Of a stretch of DNA of 64,000 nt, positions 9,071-18,324 are shown piece after piece. This DNA is from an uncultured bacterium (GTDB lineage Bacteria > Planctomycetota > UBA1135 > GCA-002686595): assembly GCA_938075305.1 (NCBI GenBank), contig CALJGV010000025.1:1-64000 (forward strand), written 5' to 3'. Both the position numbers and the translations under genes were made by a program. The notes below the pieces were generated by a model that had not been told where the DNA came from, made no database searches, and saw nothing but the letters and a program-made list of their open reading frames with translations. Position 1 is the first letter of the stretch. Every line of letters begins with the position of its first letter.

Positions 9071-10098
9071 TGGAACCTGAAGATCAACCGCTCCCCGGCC
9101 GCGGCGCGGCCAGAGCTCGCCAGATCGCCGACCTCGTGGGGCCGTTCCTCGGCCTCATCGTCGTGGTGGCGCTGTTCGGGGTCGTGGCGCCCGAGGGGTT
9201 CCTCTCCGTCTTCAACGCCAAGACCATCGCCACCCAGACGGTCATCGTCGGCCTCGCGGCCATTGGCGCCACGTTCATCATCCGCTCCGGCGGCATCGAC
9301 CTCTCCGTGGGCTCGGCCATCGCCCTGGCGTCGGTGGTGACGGCCCTCTCCATGAAGGCGGGCCACGGCGAGCTCCCCTCGGCGCTCCTCGGGGTCCTGG
9401 CGGGCGCCGCCGTGGGCGCGGTCAACGGCGGGTTGGTCACCCTCCTCAAGCTCCCGCCCTTCATCGTCACCCTGGGCACCCTCGGCGCGGCGCGCGGGGC
9501 CGCGAAGTGGCTCGGGGACGAGCAGAAGGTCGACGCCCCCAGCGGGTGGCTGAAGCAGTTCATGTCCAAGAACCCAGACCTCTCGGTGCTGCCAGGGTTC
9601 ATCCGAGAAAACGTGCCCGACTGGCTCGTCCTGGCCCCAGGGGTCTGGCTGATGGGGCTGTCCGCGCTCGCCGCCGCGTTCCTCCTGCGCCGCACGGTCT
9701 TCGGCACCTGGACCACCGCCATCGGCTCCAACGAGCCCACCGCCCGGCTCTGCGGCGTGCCCGTGGAGCGCACCAAGTTCGCGATCTACGTCTTCGCCGG
9801 CGCCATGGCGGGGCTCGCCGGGGTGCTCCAGTTCGGCCGCCTCACGGTCGGCGATCCCACCACCGCCATGGGCAAGGAGCTCGACGTCATCGCGGCGGTG
9901 GTGATTGGCGGCGCGTCGCTCTCGGGCGGAACAGGGACCATCCTCGGCGCGATGATCGGCGCGTTCCTGATGGCCACCCTGGCCAACGGCTGCAACCTGT
10001 CGGGGGTGCCCAACTTCGTCCAGGAGATCCTCGTCGGCGGGATCATCGTCGGAGCCGTGACCCTCGACGGGATCCGCCACGGCCGCCGGGGCGTCTGA
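9070..10098 (+). CDS. Sugar ABC transporter permease (RbsC-like)
   Basis: The protein has 342 residues with about eight to ten hydrophobic helices. The family hallmark SGGIDLSVGSAIAL is present, along with the C-terminal GGASLSGGTGTILGAMIG loop of BPD_transp_2 permeases. It starts inside the previous stop (TGATG, ATG at 9070), completing a binding protein-ATPase-permease operon of the CUT2 type. An inserted hydrophilic loop around residues 155-180 (KWLGDEQKVDAPSGW) is larger than in the minimal family members. Substrate unknown. Confidence 0.92.
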   Translation: MEPEDQPLPGRGAARARQIADLVGPFLGLIVVVALFGVVAPEGFLSVFNAKTIATQTVIVGLAAIGATFIIRSGGIDLSVGSAIALASVVTALSMKAGHGELPSALLGVLAGAAVGAVNGGLVTLLKLPPFIVTLGTLGAARGAAKWLGDEQKVDAPSGWLKQFMSKNPDLSVLPGFIRENVPDWLVLAPGVWLMGLSALAAAFLLRRTVFGTWTTAIGSNEPTARLCGVPVERTKFAIYVFAGAMAGLAGVLQFGRLTVGDPTTAMGKELDVIAAVVIGGASLSGGTGTILGAMIGAFLMATLANGCNLSGVPNFVQEILVGGIIVGAVTLDGIRHGRRGV

Positions 10099-10141
10099 GC
10101 GTCTCGGAATCGAGTCCTGAGGGGGGTGGACCCATCCTCAA

Positions 10142-10155
10142 GCCCTCGCGAGGGC
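10142..10155. terminator. Short hairpin after the ABC transporter operon
   Basis: A perfect 14-base palindrome (GCCCTCGCGAGGGC) can fold into a 5-bp stem with a CGCG loop in the gap before fhs. No T-run follows directly, although CTTTTG occurs about 15 bases downstream. It could be a weak terminator or a site in the fhs leader. Confidence 0.35.
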
Positions 10156-10178
10156 GCAGAAGCGTTACCTTTTGTCGC

Positions 10179-11873
10179 ATGCGCTCCGACCTAGACATCG
10201 CCAGAGACGTCACGCTCCGCCCGATCCAAGACGTCGCCAGTGAGTACGGCTTCGACGCCGACGGGCTCGAACCCTACGGCCGCTACATGGCCAAGGTGAA
10301 CCACAAGCTGGCCGGCGACCCGGGGGACAGCAAGTCCCGCTACGTCGTGGTCACGGCCATCACCCCGACCCCCGCCGGCGAGGGTAAGACGGTCCACACG
10401 GTCGGGCTCTCCCTGGCCCTGAACAAGCTCGGGAAGAAGGCCGCCTGCGCGATCCGGCAGCCCTCCATGGGACCGGTCTTCGGCATCAAGGGCGGCGCGG
10501 CCGGGGGCGGCTACAGTCAGGTGGTGCCCATGGAGGACTTCAACCTCCACCTGACCGGGGACTTCCACGCGGTGACCGCGGCCAACAACCTGCTGGCGGC
10601 GGCCATCGACGCGTCGATCCTGTTGGACAACCCCCTCGATATCGACCCGGCCACGGTCACCTGGCGGCGGGTGCTCGACGTCAACGACCGGGCGCTGCGG
10701 CAGGTCACCTCCGGCCTCGGGGGCCCCAAGAACGGCGTCCCGCGGGAGACCGGCTTCGACATCACGTCCGCCTCTGAGGTCATGGCCATCCTGGGGATGA
10801 GCAACGACCTCGCGGACGTTCGGCGCCGCCTGGGCCGCATCGTCATCGGCTCCAACCGCAACGGCGACCCTGTCACGGCGGACGAGCTCGAGGTCGCCGG
10901 CGCCATGGCCGCGATCCTCCAGCGCGCCATCGATCCGACGATCATGCAGACCACCGAGGGCACCCTCGCCTTCGTGCACACCGGCCCCTTCGCCAACATC
11001 GCCCACGGGAACTCCTCCATCGTCGCGGACCGCGTGGCACAGGGGCACGTGGAGTACCTGGTGACGGAGGCGGGGTTCGGGGCGGACATGGGCGCCGAGA
11101 AGTTCTTCGACATCAAGTGCCGCGCCTCGGGGATGAAGCCCGACGCCGTGCTGCTGGTCGCCACGATCCGCGCCCTCAAGGTGCACTCGGGGAACTACCC
11201 AACCCGCCAGGGACGGCCGCTCCCCGAAGAGCTGTTCCACGAGAACACCGAGGCCGTCCTCAAGGGCTGCTCCAACCTGGAGGCCCAGGTGAAGAACGTC
11301 CGCAGTTACGGCGTCCCCGTGGTCGTGGCCATCAACCGCTTCCCCACGGACACGGAGGCGGAGATCGAGGTGGTCAAGGAGCGCGCGCTCGCCGCGGGTG
11401 CCCGCGCCGCGGAGGTCAGCGAGGTCCACGCCAGGGGTGGCGAGGGCGGCGCCGCTATCGGGCAGGCCATCATCGATGCGGCCGAGTCCGGCGAGTCCGA
11501 CTTCAAGCTGCTCTACCCGGACGAGGCTTCCCTCACTGAGAAGGTGGAGGCCCTCGCGCTGAAGATCTACGGCGCCGGCTCCGTGGAGTTCTCCGCGGCG
11601 GCCAAGAAGACGTTCGCGCGCCTGGAGGAGCAGGGCTACGGCAAGCTCCCCATTTGCATGGCCAAGACCCAGTACAGCCTCAGCCACGACGCCCAGTTCA
11701 AGGGCGCGCCGGAGGGGTTCGTCTTCCCCGTGCGCGAGGCGCGGCTCGCGGCCGGCGCCGGCTTCGTCGTCGTCTATGCGGGCGCGATCATGACCATGCC
11801 CGGCCTGGGCAGGACCCCCGCCTACAAGCAGGTGGACATCGACGAGAACGGCGAGATCCTGGGCCTCTTCTGA
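10179..11873 (+). CDS. fhs: Formate-tetrahydrofolate ligase
   Basis: The protein has 564 residues, matching the family. The enzyme joins formate to tetrahydrofolate with ATP to give 10-formyl-THF, the one-carbon donor for purines and for fMet-tRNA. The nucleotide-binding motif TPAGEGKT lies near residue 65, followed by GIKGGAAGGGYSQV, NPLDIDPATVTWRRVLDVND and the C-terminal MPGLGRTPAYKQVDID, all FTHFS hallmarks. The start is the ATG directly before RSDLDIARDV, the usual N-terminus; the frame continues open upstream but overlaps the permease gene. Cytoplasmic, probably transcribed on its own. Confidence 0.97.
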   Translation: MRSDLDIARDVTLRPIQDVASEYGFDADGLEPYGRYMAKVNHKLAGDPGDSKSRYVVVTAITPTPAGEGKTVHTVGLSLALNKLGKKAACAIRQPSMGPVFGIKGGAAGGGYSQVVPMEDFNLHLTGDFHAVTAANNLLAAAIDASILLDNPLDIDPATVTWRRVLDVNDRALRQVTSGLGGPKNGVPRETGFDITSASEVMAILGMSNDLADVRRRLGRIVIGSNRNGDPVTADELEVAGAMAAILQRAIDPTIMQTTEGTLAFVHTGPFANIAHGNSSIVADRVAQGHVEYLVTEAGFGADMGAEKFFDIKCRASGMKPDAVLLVATIRALKVHSGNYPTRQGRPLPEELFHENTEAVLKGCSNLEAQVKNVRSYGVPVVVAINRFPTDTEAEIEVVKERALAAGARAAEVSEVHARGGEGGAAIGQAIIDAAESGESDFKLLYPDEASLTEKVEALALKIYGAGSVEFSAAAKKTFARLEEQGYGKLPICMAKTQYSLSHDAQFKGAPEGFVFPVREARLAAGAGFVVVYAGAIMTMPGLGRTPAYKQVDIDENGEILGLF

Positions 11874-11879
11874 GCGACC

Positions 11880-11899
11880 GCGCCCCCTCCAGGGGGCGC
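11880..11899 (+). terminator. Hairpin downstream of fhs
   Basis: A perfect inverted repeat of nine bases (GCGCCCCCT / AGGGGGCGC) with a two-base spacer begins seven bases after the fhs stop. A second short repeat (TCCA-CCCC-TGGA type) follows at about 11900-11914. There is no T-run, so it is only terminator-like. Confidence 0.5.
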
Positions 11900-12043
11900 T
11901 CCAGCCCCCTGGAAGGGTGTTTCCGAGGTACATCGAGGGGCCCTCAAGGAATCGAGGGATCCCGTCGATAGCAGGCATCGCAGGCCCGCCCAGGGCCGGC
12001 CGAACCTAACGGCGCCCCTGCGCCGACCCTGCGCACGAATCCA

Positions 12044-12805
12044 ATGCCTCGTCCTCACAAGCAGTCCGGCTTCACCCTCATCGAGCTGATGATCGTGATC
12101 GCGATCATCGCGATCGTTGCCGCCATCGCGATCCCCAAGCTGGTGAGCGCCCGCGTCTCGGCCAACGAGAACGCCACGATCTCCACCCTGCGGTCCATCG
12201 CGACGGCGCAGCAGAACATGATCTCGAGCGTCACCATCGATACCGACATCGACGGCGGCGGCGAGGCGGGGTACTTCGGAGAGCTGTCCGGTGAGACGCC
12301 GGTCCGGGTCTGGTCACAGGTGGGGACCGGCATCGGCTCCGTCGGCGACAGCGCGCAGCCGTCGTTCCTGTCCAAGCAGTTCGCGATCTTCATCTCCGAC
12401 GCTGGCGACGGGGTGATCGAGCGCAACGGCTACTACTTCAAGATGTTCCTCCCCGACAACAGCTCCACCTCGCCGGTCGGCGGACTGGCGGAGCGTGACT
12501 CCGGCGGATCCAAGCCCGGGCCCTACCCTGGGAGCGCCAACTCGGAGCTGATGTGGTGCTGCTACGCGTGGCCCAAGCAAATCAACCGCACGGGCCGTCG
12601 CGCGTTCATGATCAACGAGATCGGCGACGTGGTCGCGACCAGGAACACCATCGACCAGGCGGGCGGGGCCTATGACGGGCTGAACCGCACCCCCAACTTC
12701 GACGCGGCCTTCTCGGTCAGCGCCGACATGAGCTCGGACGTGGCGCTCGCCGCCGCCGGACTCACGGCCCAAGACGGGCTGATCTGGACGCCCGTGGGCA
12801 ACTGA
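12044..12805 (+). CDS. Type IV pilin-like / pseudopilin protein
   Basis: The protein has 253 residues. It starts with a short basic leader and the prepilin peptidase site G/FTLIELM, followed by a hydrophobic helix IVIAIIAIVAAIAIPKL, the class III prepilin signature. The globular part has two adjacent cysteines (WCCYAWP) and an N-terminal helix with conserved STLRSIATAQQ. After cleavage it would be assembled by a type IV pilus or type II secretion machine; none of the assembly genes is next to it, although a lone MshEN-domain protein is encoded near 39.5 kb. Whether it is a major pilin or minor pseudopilin cannot be told. Confidence 0.88.
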   Translation: MPRPHKQSGFTLIELMIVIAIIAIVAAIAIPKLVSARVSANENATISTLRSIATAQQNMISSVTIDTDIDGGGEAGYFGELSGETPVRVWSQVGTGIGSVGDSAQPSFLSKQFAIFISDAGDGVIERNGYYFKMFLPDNSSTSPVGGLAERDSGGSKPGPYPGSANSELMWCCYAWPKQINRTGRRAFMINEIGDVVATRNTIDQAGGAYDGLNRTPNFDAAFSVSADMSSDVALAAAGLTAQDGLIWTPVGN

Positions 12806-12821
12806 TCGGCTAGCGCCGATC
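12804..12821. terminator. Bidirectional hairpin across two convergent stop codons
   Basis: A 7-bp perfect stem (GATCGGC / GCCGATC) with a TAGC loop lies exactly over the stop codon of the pilin gene (12803-12805) and that of the Lpt-like gene (12810-12812). It can serve both directions because the genes converge with only four bases between them. No T-run. Confidence 0.5.
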
Positions 12822-15800
12822 GAGGAGCCCGAGGCGGCTCCTGGTCCAACCGAGGAGCGGCTTGAAGCTCAGGCCGATGGTCGTGCCACCCTCACCGGCC
12901 CGGTCCTGGAAGATCAGGTCCAGGACGAAGTCGTGGCTGAATCGACGCAGCACGAACTCGGTGAGCAGGGACTCCCCCACGCGAAGGTCGCGGGAGTAGC
13001 GGGCCTCGACCTCCCACTTGGGGTCGATCAGCCAGCGGCCTCCGATGCCCCCGGTCTCGTAGAGCTCATCCCGATCGATGGCGCGCGCCTGACCGTAGCT
13101 GACCTCGAACAGGTAGTCGTCGGTGGGGCGCACCGCGAAGGTGCTGCGCGTGTAGGTGGTCTCGGTGTTCTCGACGTCGTACCTGGCATCGTGGAGGATC
13201 CCGATCAGCCCTTCACCGCTCCCGTAGCCCGTGATGTAGCGACCCAGGGTCCCGATCTGCTTGAGGTCCTCCCGGTCGCCTGAGCGGTCCTGGAGCAGGG
13301 TGGCGCGGACGTCGAGGTCAAAGGTCTCGAAGGTGCTAGGCCGCTGCCAGAGGGCCCGCAGCCCGGCCTCGTACCGGTCACCGTCGATCGGCTCCTCGGT
13401 GCGGTCGAACGGGATGAGCTCACCGCCTTGCTCCTCGTACCAGAGGTCCGTGGAGGCAGAGATGCGCGGGGCGAGGGCGTGCAGGTAGCCGCTGTCCGTG
13501 ATCTTGTGGAGGGTCGTCGAGAGCTCCATGCCGGCGATCGCAGCGCCGCGCAGCGGGTCCTCGCCCGCGTCGTCCAGGGACTCGGTCCACGCGGTGCCGC
13601 GGACCTCAGCGAAGGGCGTGGCCTTGATCGCGCCGACCCCGGTCTGGATCGGCAGCGCGACGCGCTGGATGAGGTCCGCGCGCCCGGACTCGCCATCACC
13701 GATGCCCAGCTGCGCACCGCCGGGAAGGTCGGAGAAGAGGTCCTCCTTCGCGACCCCTTCGCGTCGCCGGAAGAAGCCCGCTTCGAACGAGCCGCCGTAG
13801 AGCAGCGGGACGCCGGCGACGTTGGCCACGGCGCGCTCGCCGCGGTAGGCCATGAAGGAAGGCAGCTCCTCCTTCTGGCTGCGGAACGAGTTGATCCGCT
13901 TCTGGGCCCCTGCTGCGAGGTAGTCCGCACCGAAGGACTTCCGCCAGCGCACGAAGGTGTCGCGCTGGTCGAAGCGCTGGTAATCGTTCTCGTAGAACTC
14001 CGACTGCACGCCCGCATCGGTCTGCGACGCCACGGCCACGTCGATCCACTCGCCCCGGACGATCGGGTAGCGGCTCCTGACGTATCCGAACAGGCGGAGG
14101 GTGTCTCGCTCACTCTCGGGGACCCGGACCGTGCCACGATCCATGCCGCTGTCGGGGATCCCCCCGACGAAGGCATCGACCCGGAAGTCCTCCCCGGGGT
14201 CATCCCCCGGCTCGTGCTCCCGCAGGCTCAGCCCGAGGCCGAGGAGCGGCCCCCGGTCCCACAGGTAGCTCGCCGAGGTATCCCACTTACCCTCGATCTT
14301 GTCGGGGTTCATGCCGATCCGCTCGCCGATCCAGGAGCCCACCCCGCCCACGTCGAAGCGGAACGCCGCCCCCAGCGTGGCCCCGAAGCGCGCCGTCTGG
14401 GCCACCGCGATGTCGCTGAGCGGGGTCACTTCGCCCGCCTCGTCCTCGAAGCCCTCGACACCGAACTCCTCGTCCAAGACGACGTTGCCGATCGAGGGGA
14501 GGGGCATTCCAAAGCCACCCTCGAACTTGATTCGGTTCCCGCGCGCGGCGAAGCGCCAGCGACCGTCGTCGCGCGGCGACAGGGAGAACTTGCGGGTCCG
14601 GACCACGAAGTGGGGGACCTCGTGGCTACAGGTCGTGAGCGTCGCACCGTTGGCCACCAGCGCGCCCGCCTCGTCGGACTCCAGGCGGTCGGTTCGGATC
14701 CGGAGGGGGACATCCCGCCCCCGGGTCTCCAGGGGATAGGAGAGCTCGAAGCCCTCGGCCCACGTCGCCGCCCTGGGCAGGTCGATGTAGACCCGGTCAC
14801 CGGTCGCCGAGCGGTTATCACCGCGCAGGACCTCGAATCCCCCCTCGATGTACAGCGAGCGGATGTACTGACCGAACTCGCGGGTCTGGAGCTCGAAGAG
14901 GAGCTCGGCCAGGAAGTTCGGCTTGGCTGACGGCGCAGGCGCAGCGGGGGCCTCGGCCGCGGGCTCGGGTATGCCCCGGTAGGCGCTGTCTCCCCGCGCC
15001 TTCCAGCGCGCCCGGTCGAGGAAGAGCGCGACGAAGTCCGCCCGCGCGCTGTCCGCGCCGGAGGTGAAAGATGGCGCGTTGATCGTGACGAGGATCTCGT
15101 CGCCCACGAGCTGTGACTCGATCCCGGCGAACTCGACCTCCTGGGCCGTGGTCGAAGCCTCTCCCCGGCTACGGATCACGCCGCGCCCGGTCTCCAGCAG
15201 GTAGTCGACGAGGTCCACCTCGATGGACTCTGCGGCGACCTCGAAGCCAGCCACGCGGAGGATGGCCGGCCGCCCCTCGAGGCGCAGTCGATCTCCGTCG
15301 AACTCGCCGAAGTCCCCCTTGAGGAACCGCCCGTTGCCCAGGGAGAGCTCGAACCCGACCAGCTCCACGTCGTCGTCGTCCGTCCGGGACGGGGGGACGG
15401 GTTCATGGGGGCCGATGGTGCGCTTCGGGGCGCCGGCGTCCGAATCCGGTCCCCCGATACCGCCGAGGGGGAACTCAAGGCGACGGGCCTGGATCGAGAC
15501 GTCCTGGCCCTCGTCGTTCACGCCCGTCCCGAGCACGGGCGCCTCACTTGTCCCCGACAGCGCCGCCATCTCGCGGGTGGCTTCCAGGTACTCGCCGGAG
15601 ATCCTGGAGAGGCGGATCCCCCCGAACTCCATCAGGGGGTTCGACCCGCTGAGCTCGAGGATCGGCTCCACGGCCCGAAGCTGTATCCGGGAGAAATCCA
15701 CGGAGCGAGCAGTGAGGACGTAGGGCTCATCCCGGTCCGGCAGCATGCCCCGGGCGCGCACCCGCTTCCCCGGGTCGGCGCCGAGCTGGCCACGCTGGCC

Positions 15801-18317
15801 GTCCACGAGCAGGAAGCGGTCCCCACGCCCCAGGATCGGGGGGCGGCTCGGGTTCATCCTGAAGGAGGTCTCCACCCGGCCCGTCGCGATGAGCGACGAG
15901 CCGACGAGCGCGGCGTCCCGCTCCTCGGCGGTCATCGACGACTGGGACCCGATGGCTCCATCCACCTCGAGCCGGTCCGCCGTGATGTCCGCGCTGACGC
16001 CGGCCGCCTCGTAGTGGGCGCGGGTCACCTCGTCGGCGACCAACGTGAAGGGGGCGCGGAGGTCCGCGCCCCGTGCCCCGCGCTTCAAGGTGGCGGAGGC
16101 GGCCTCCACGCTCCACATGGCGAGGAACTCCACGGGCCCCTCCGGCGCGAGGCTCCGGATCGTGGCGCGGACGTCGCCCTCGGCGCGCACCTCGGAGGGC
16201 TTCGTCTGGTCGACGGCCACCTCGGCGCCCGCCTCACCGAGCATCACCCCGTCCACCCAGATCTTCTCCGCCGCGAACCTCGAGCGCTCGAGCCCGCTCT
16301 CGAGCTGCAGCTCGCGGACGCCGAGGACCTCGAACTGGAAGGGCGTCGCGGCGCCCCCCTCGGCCGCCCCGCGGCGCCCCATGAGCTGGTCGCAGTCGAG
16401 CCGCCACACACCGTCCGTCCCCTGGAGCTCGGCGATGGCCTCGCCCTCGGCCGTGAAGGTGTCCCGGGACACGTTCAGGGACGCCGCGCGGACCGTCCCC
16501 GTGCTCACCCCCACAACGCTCTCGGCGGCCTCCCGAAGGCTATCGCCCTCGGGGATGAGGTTGAGCACGACGGGCTCCCCCTCCTCACCCACCAGGTCGA
16601 TGGCTCCGCCGCCGGTCAGCGTCGCCGCTGCGGCGCGAGCCTCGCCCCAGAGGGACTGGTAGCGCACCTCTCCTGTGGCCGAGAGGGTCTCGGCGGCGAG
16701 GTCGACGTCACGGACCTTCTCCGCGGAGATGCGGTGCGGCTCCTCCCCGAGCGCCTCGGCCTCGAAGTCGCGGGCCTCATCGATGAACCAGCTCTCCCCC
16801 TCGAGGCGCGCCGTCAGCCCGCCGCGCGCCTCCGCGCGGAAGATCCCGTCCTCCCGCCGCGCCCGGATGGTGGAGGGGCCCTCGGTCGTGAACAACGCGC
16901 CCCCGGCCTCGCGGTAGGTCGCCAGCACCGACTCGGACTCCAGCTCCCCCTCCACCGAGACCGCGCGGACCGATCCGCTGAGCAGGACCGTCGCGCCGGA
17001 GCGGTCGGACAGGCCGCGCCCCCGGGCCTCGTTCTGGAAGCTGATGGTGCCGCCGCGGTCGGTGGCCTCGAGGGTCCCCGGTCCGAGGAAGACGAACTGC
17101 TGCGCGCGAGGCCCGGCGGCGGCTCCATCCCCTGCGTCGAGGTCCGCGGTCACGGGCCCCTCGCCAGCGAGCTCAAGCCGGAGCTCCTCGTCCGACTCCT
17201 CAATCACGTAGGCGACGGTCGGCTCGCCTCGGAGGGTGACACGCCGCGGCCGCGCCCCCTCGAACTCGATGTACCCTTCCTGCCCTCGGAAGCGGTCCCG
17301 GCCCCGGCGAACTTCCATCCCGCCGCCGGCGCGGGCGTCGAGGATCCGGTTGGGCTCGCCCTCACCGCCGAGCTCCACGTCCACATCGACGAAGCCGGCT
17401 TCCACGGCGACCGAGTCACCGTCGGCCATCGTCCCCGAGGCGTCACCGAAGACCAGCAGGACCCCACCCTCCGCATGGACGCGGATCATGCGGCGCTCCG
17501 TCCCCTCCACCTCGGGGCTGGAGATGATGTTGAGCTGCCCCCCTTCCTTGGAGCGGATGCGGGCCGCGCGCTCGTCGCCGAGCTCAAGGGTCACATCCGC
17601 GCCCCCCTCGAAGGAGAGGCTCCCGAGCGCGCCGAGCCCCACGAGGCCGCGCCCCGTCCCCCGGACATCCCGGGAGGTGAAGGTGACCAGGTCGTCCCCC
17701 ACGGACCGGAGCTCGTCGAGGGCGAGCTTCGCGTCGAGGCGCACCGCCTCGAGGGTGAGCGGGGCGAGGGGCGTGTTCATCAGCTGCTGGACGACGACGG
17801 CCTCCAGCTGAACGTTGATGTCCTCGTCGAACTCCAGGCCGAGGTCGTCGGAGACCAGCTCCAGGTAGCCCTTCTCTGCCTCGATGCTGCTGCTCTTCGG
17901 CTCCTCCGCTCGCGGGGCGCCGTTCACCACGAAGGAGTCCACCTGGATGCCCTTCAGCTCGTATCGGGTCCCCTGGTCGTCGATGGGCTGCATGTCCGAC
18001 GTGACGAGGACGAGGCGCGGCTCGCCAACGCGGCGTGGCGGCAGGTTGGTTCGCTGGGCACCGCTGGTGACGGCGCGCTCGCCCTCGAGGAGCGCCCCCT
18101 GGTCATCGGGCGTGACCTCGGGGTCTTGCGGGACGGCCGGGCCCTGCTCATCGCCCTCCGAGGGGGGCACGAAGGGCGGGATCGAGGTCTCCGAGGGTCG
18201 ATCCACACCCCTCAAGCCGGCGCGATCGGATTCCGACCTCAGCCGCTCCGACTCGAGGTACCAGAGCAGCGAGGCACCCCCGCCGAAGACGAGGGCAAAG
18301 ATGATCAGTCGGCGCAC
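12810..18317 (-). CDS. Giant LPS-transport-like protein: N-terminal membrane anchor, OstA/LptA-LptC-like repeats, LptD-like beta-barrel
   Basis: The protein has 1835 residues, more than twice a normal LptD. Residues 2-21 form a hydrophobic anchor (RLIIFALVFGGGASLLWYL) without an obvious signal-peptidase site. Residues about 85-1130 are acidic beta-rich sequence with recurring OstA/LptA-like strand motifs (ISAEKVRDVDLAAETLSATG, ITADRLEVDG). From about 1135 an LptD-like section begins (YIRSLYIEGGFEVLRGDN, then VYIDLPRAATWAEG), and from about 1270 to the end alternating aromatic strands look like an outer-membrane barrel, ending with FVLRRFSHDFVLDLIFQDR and FKPLLGW. LptC, LptA and LptD normally form a bridge carrying lipopolysaccharide to the outer membrane; here the parts appear fused. 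The gene follows a kdsD-type gene by seven bases. The LptD-type assignment is from overall pattern, not a search. Confidence 0.75.
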   Translation of the reverse strand: MRRLIIFALVFGGGASLLWYLESERLRSESDRAGLRGVDRPSETSIPPFVPPSEGDEQGPAVPQDPEVTPDDQGALLEGERAVTSGAQRTNLPPRRVGEPRLVLVTSDMQPIDDQGTRYELKGIQVDSFVVNGAPRAEEPKSSSIEAEKGYLELVSDDLGLEFDEDINVQLEAVVVQQLMNTPLAPLTLEAVRLDAKLALDELRSVGDDLVTFTSRDVRGTGRGLVGLGALGSLSFEGGADVTLELGDERAARIRSKEGGQLNIISSPEVEGTERRMIRVHAEGGVLLVFGDASGTMADGDSVAVEAGFVDVDVELGGEGEPNRILDARAGGGMEVRRGRDRFRGQEGYIEFEGARPRRVTLRGEPTVAYVIEESDEELRLELAGEGPVTADLDAGDGAAAGPRAQQFVFLGPGTLEATDRGGTISFQNEARGRGLSDRSGATVLLSGSVRAVSVEGELESESVLATYREAGGALFTTEGPSTIRARREDGIFRAEARGGLTARLEGESWFIDEARDFEAEALGEEPHRISAEKVRDVDLAAETLSATGEVRYQSLWGEARAAAATLTGGGAIDLVGEEGEPVVLNLIPEGDSLREAAESVVGVSTGTVRAASLNVSRDTFTAEGEAIAELQGTDGVWRLDCDQLMGRRGAAEGGAATPFQFEVLGVRELQLESGLERSRFAAEKIWVDGVMLGEAGAEVAVDQTKPSEVRAEGDVRATIRSLAPEGPVEFLAMWSVEAASATLKRGARGADLRAPFTLVADEVTRAHYEAAGVSADITADRLEVDGAIGSQSSMTAEERDAALVGSSLIATGRVETSFRMNPSRPPILGRGDRFLLVDGQRGQLGADPGKRVRARGMLPDRDEPYVLTARSVDFSRIQLRAVEPILELSGSNPLMEFGGIRLSRISGEYLEATREMAALSGTSEAPVLGTGVNDEGQDVSIQARRLEFPLGGIGGPDSDAGAPKRTIGPHEPVPPSRTDDDDVELVGFELSLGNGRFLKGDFGEFDGDRLRLEGRPAILRVAGFEVAAESIEVDLVDYLLETGRGVIRSRGEASTTAQEVEFAGIESQLVGDEILVTINAPSFTSGADSARADFVALFLDRARWKARGDSAYRGIPEPAAEAPAAPAPSAKPNFLAELLFELQTREFGQYIRSLYIEGGFEVLRGDNRSATGDRVYIDLPRAATWAEGFELSYPLETRGRDVPLRIRTDRLESDEAGALVANGATLTTCSHEVPHFVVRTRKFSLSPRDDGRWRFAARGNRIKFEGGFGMPLPSIGNVVLDEEFGVEGFEDEAGEVTPLSDIAVAQTARFGATLGAAFRFDVGGVGSWIGERIGMNPDKIEGKWDTSASYLWDRGPLLGLGLSLREHEPGDDPGEDFRVDAFVGGIPDSGMDRGTVRVPESERDTLRLFGYVRSRYPIVRGEWIDVAVASQTDAGVQSEFYENDYQRFDQRDTFVRWRKSFGADYLAAGAQKRINSFRSQKEELPSFMAYRGERAVANVAGVPLLYGGSFEAGFFRRREGVAKEDLFSDLPGGAQLGIGDGESGRADLIQRVALPIQTGVGAIKATPFAEVRGTAWTESLDDAGEDPLRGAAIAGMELSTTLHKITDSGYLHALAPRISASTDLWYEEQGGELIPFDRTEEPIDGDRYEAGLRALWQRPSTFETFDLDVRATLLQDRSGDREDLKQIGTLGRYITGYGSGEGLIGILHDARYDVENTETTYTRSTFAVRPTDDYLFEVSYGQARAIDRDELYETGGIGGRWLIDPKWEVEARYSRDLRVGESLLTEFVLRRFSHDFVLDLIFQDRAGEGGTTIGLSFKPLLGWTRSRLGLLDRR

Positions 18318-18324
18318 GACTGGT

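Noticed and set aside
10099..10178. Possible folate riboswitch before fhs
   Set aside because: Only a short palindrome is present; the gap of 80 bases has no recognisable THF-riboswitch core.
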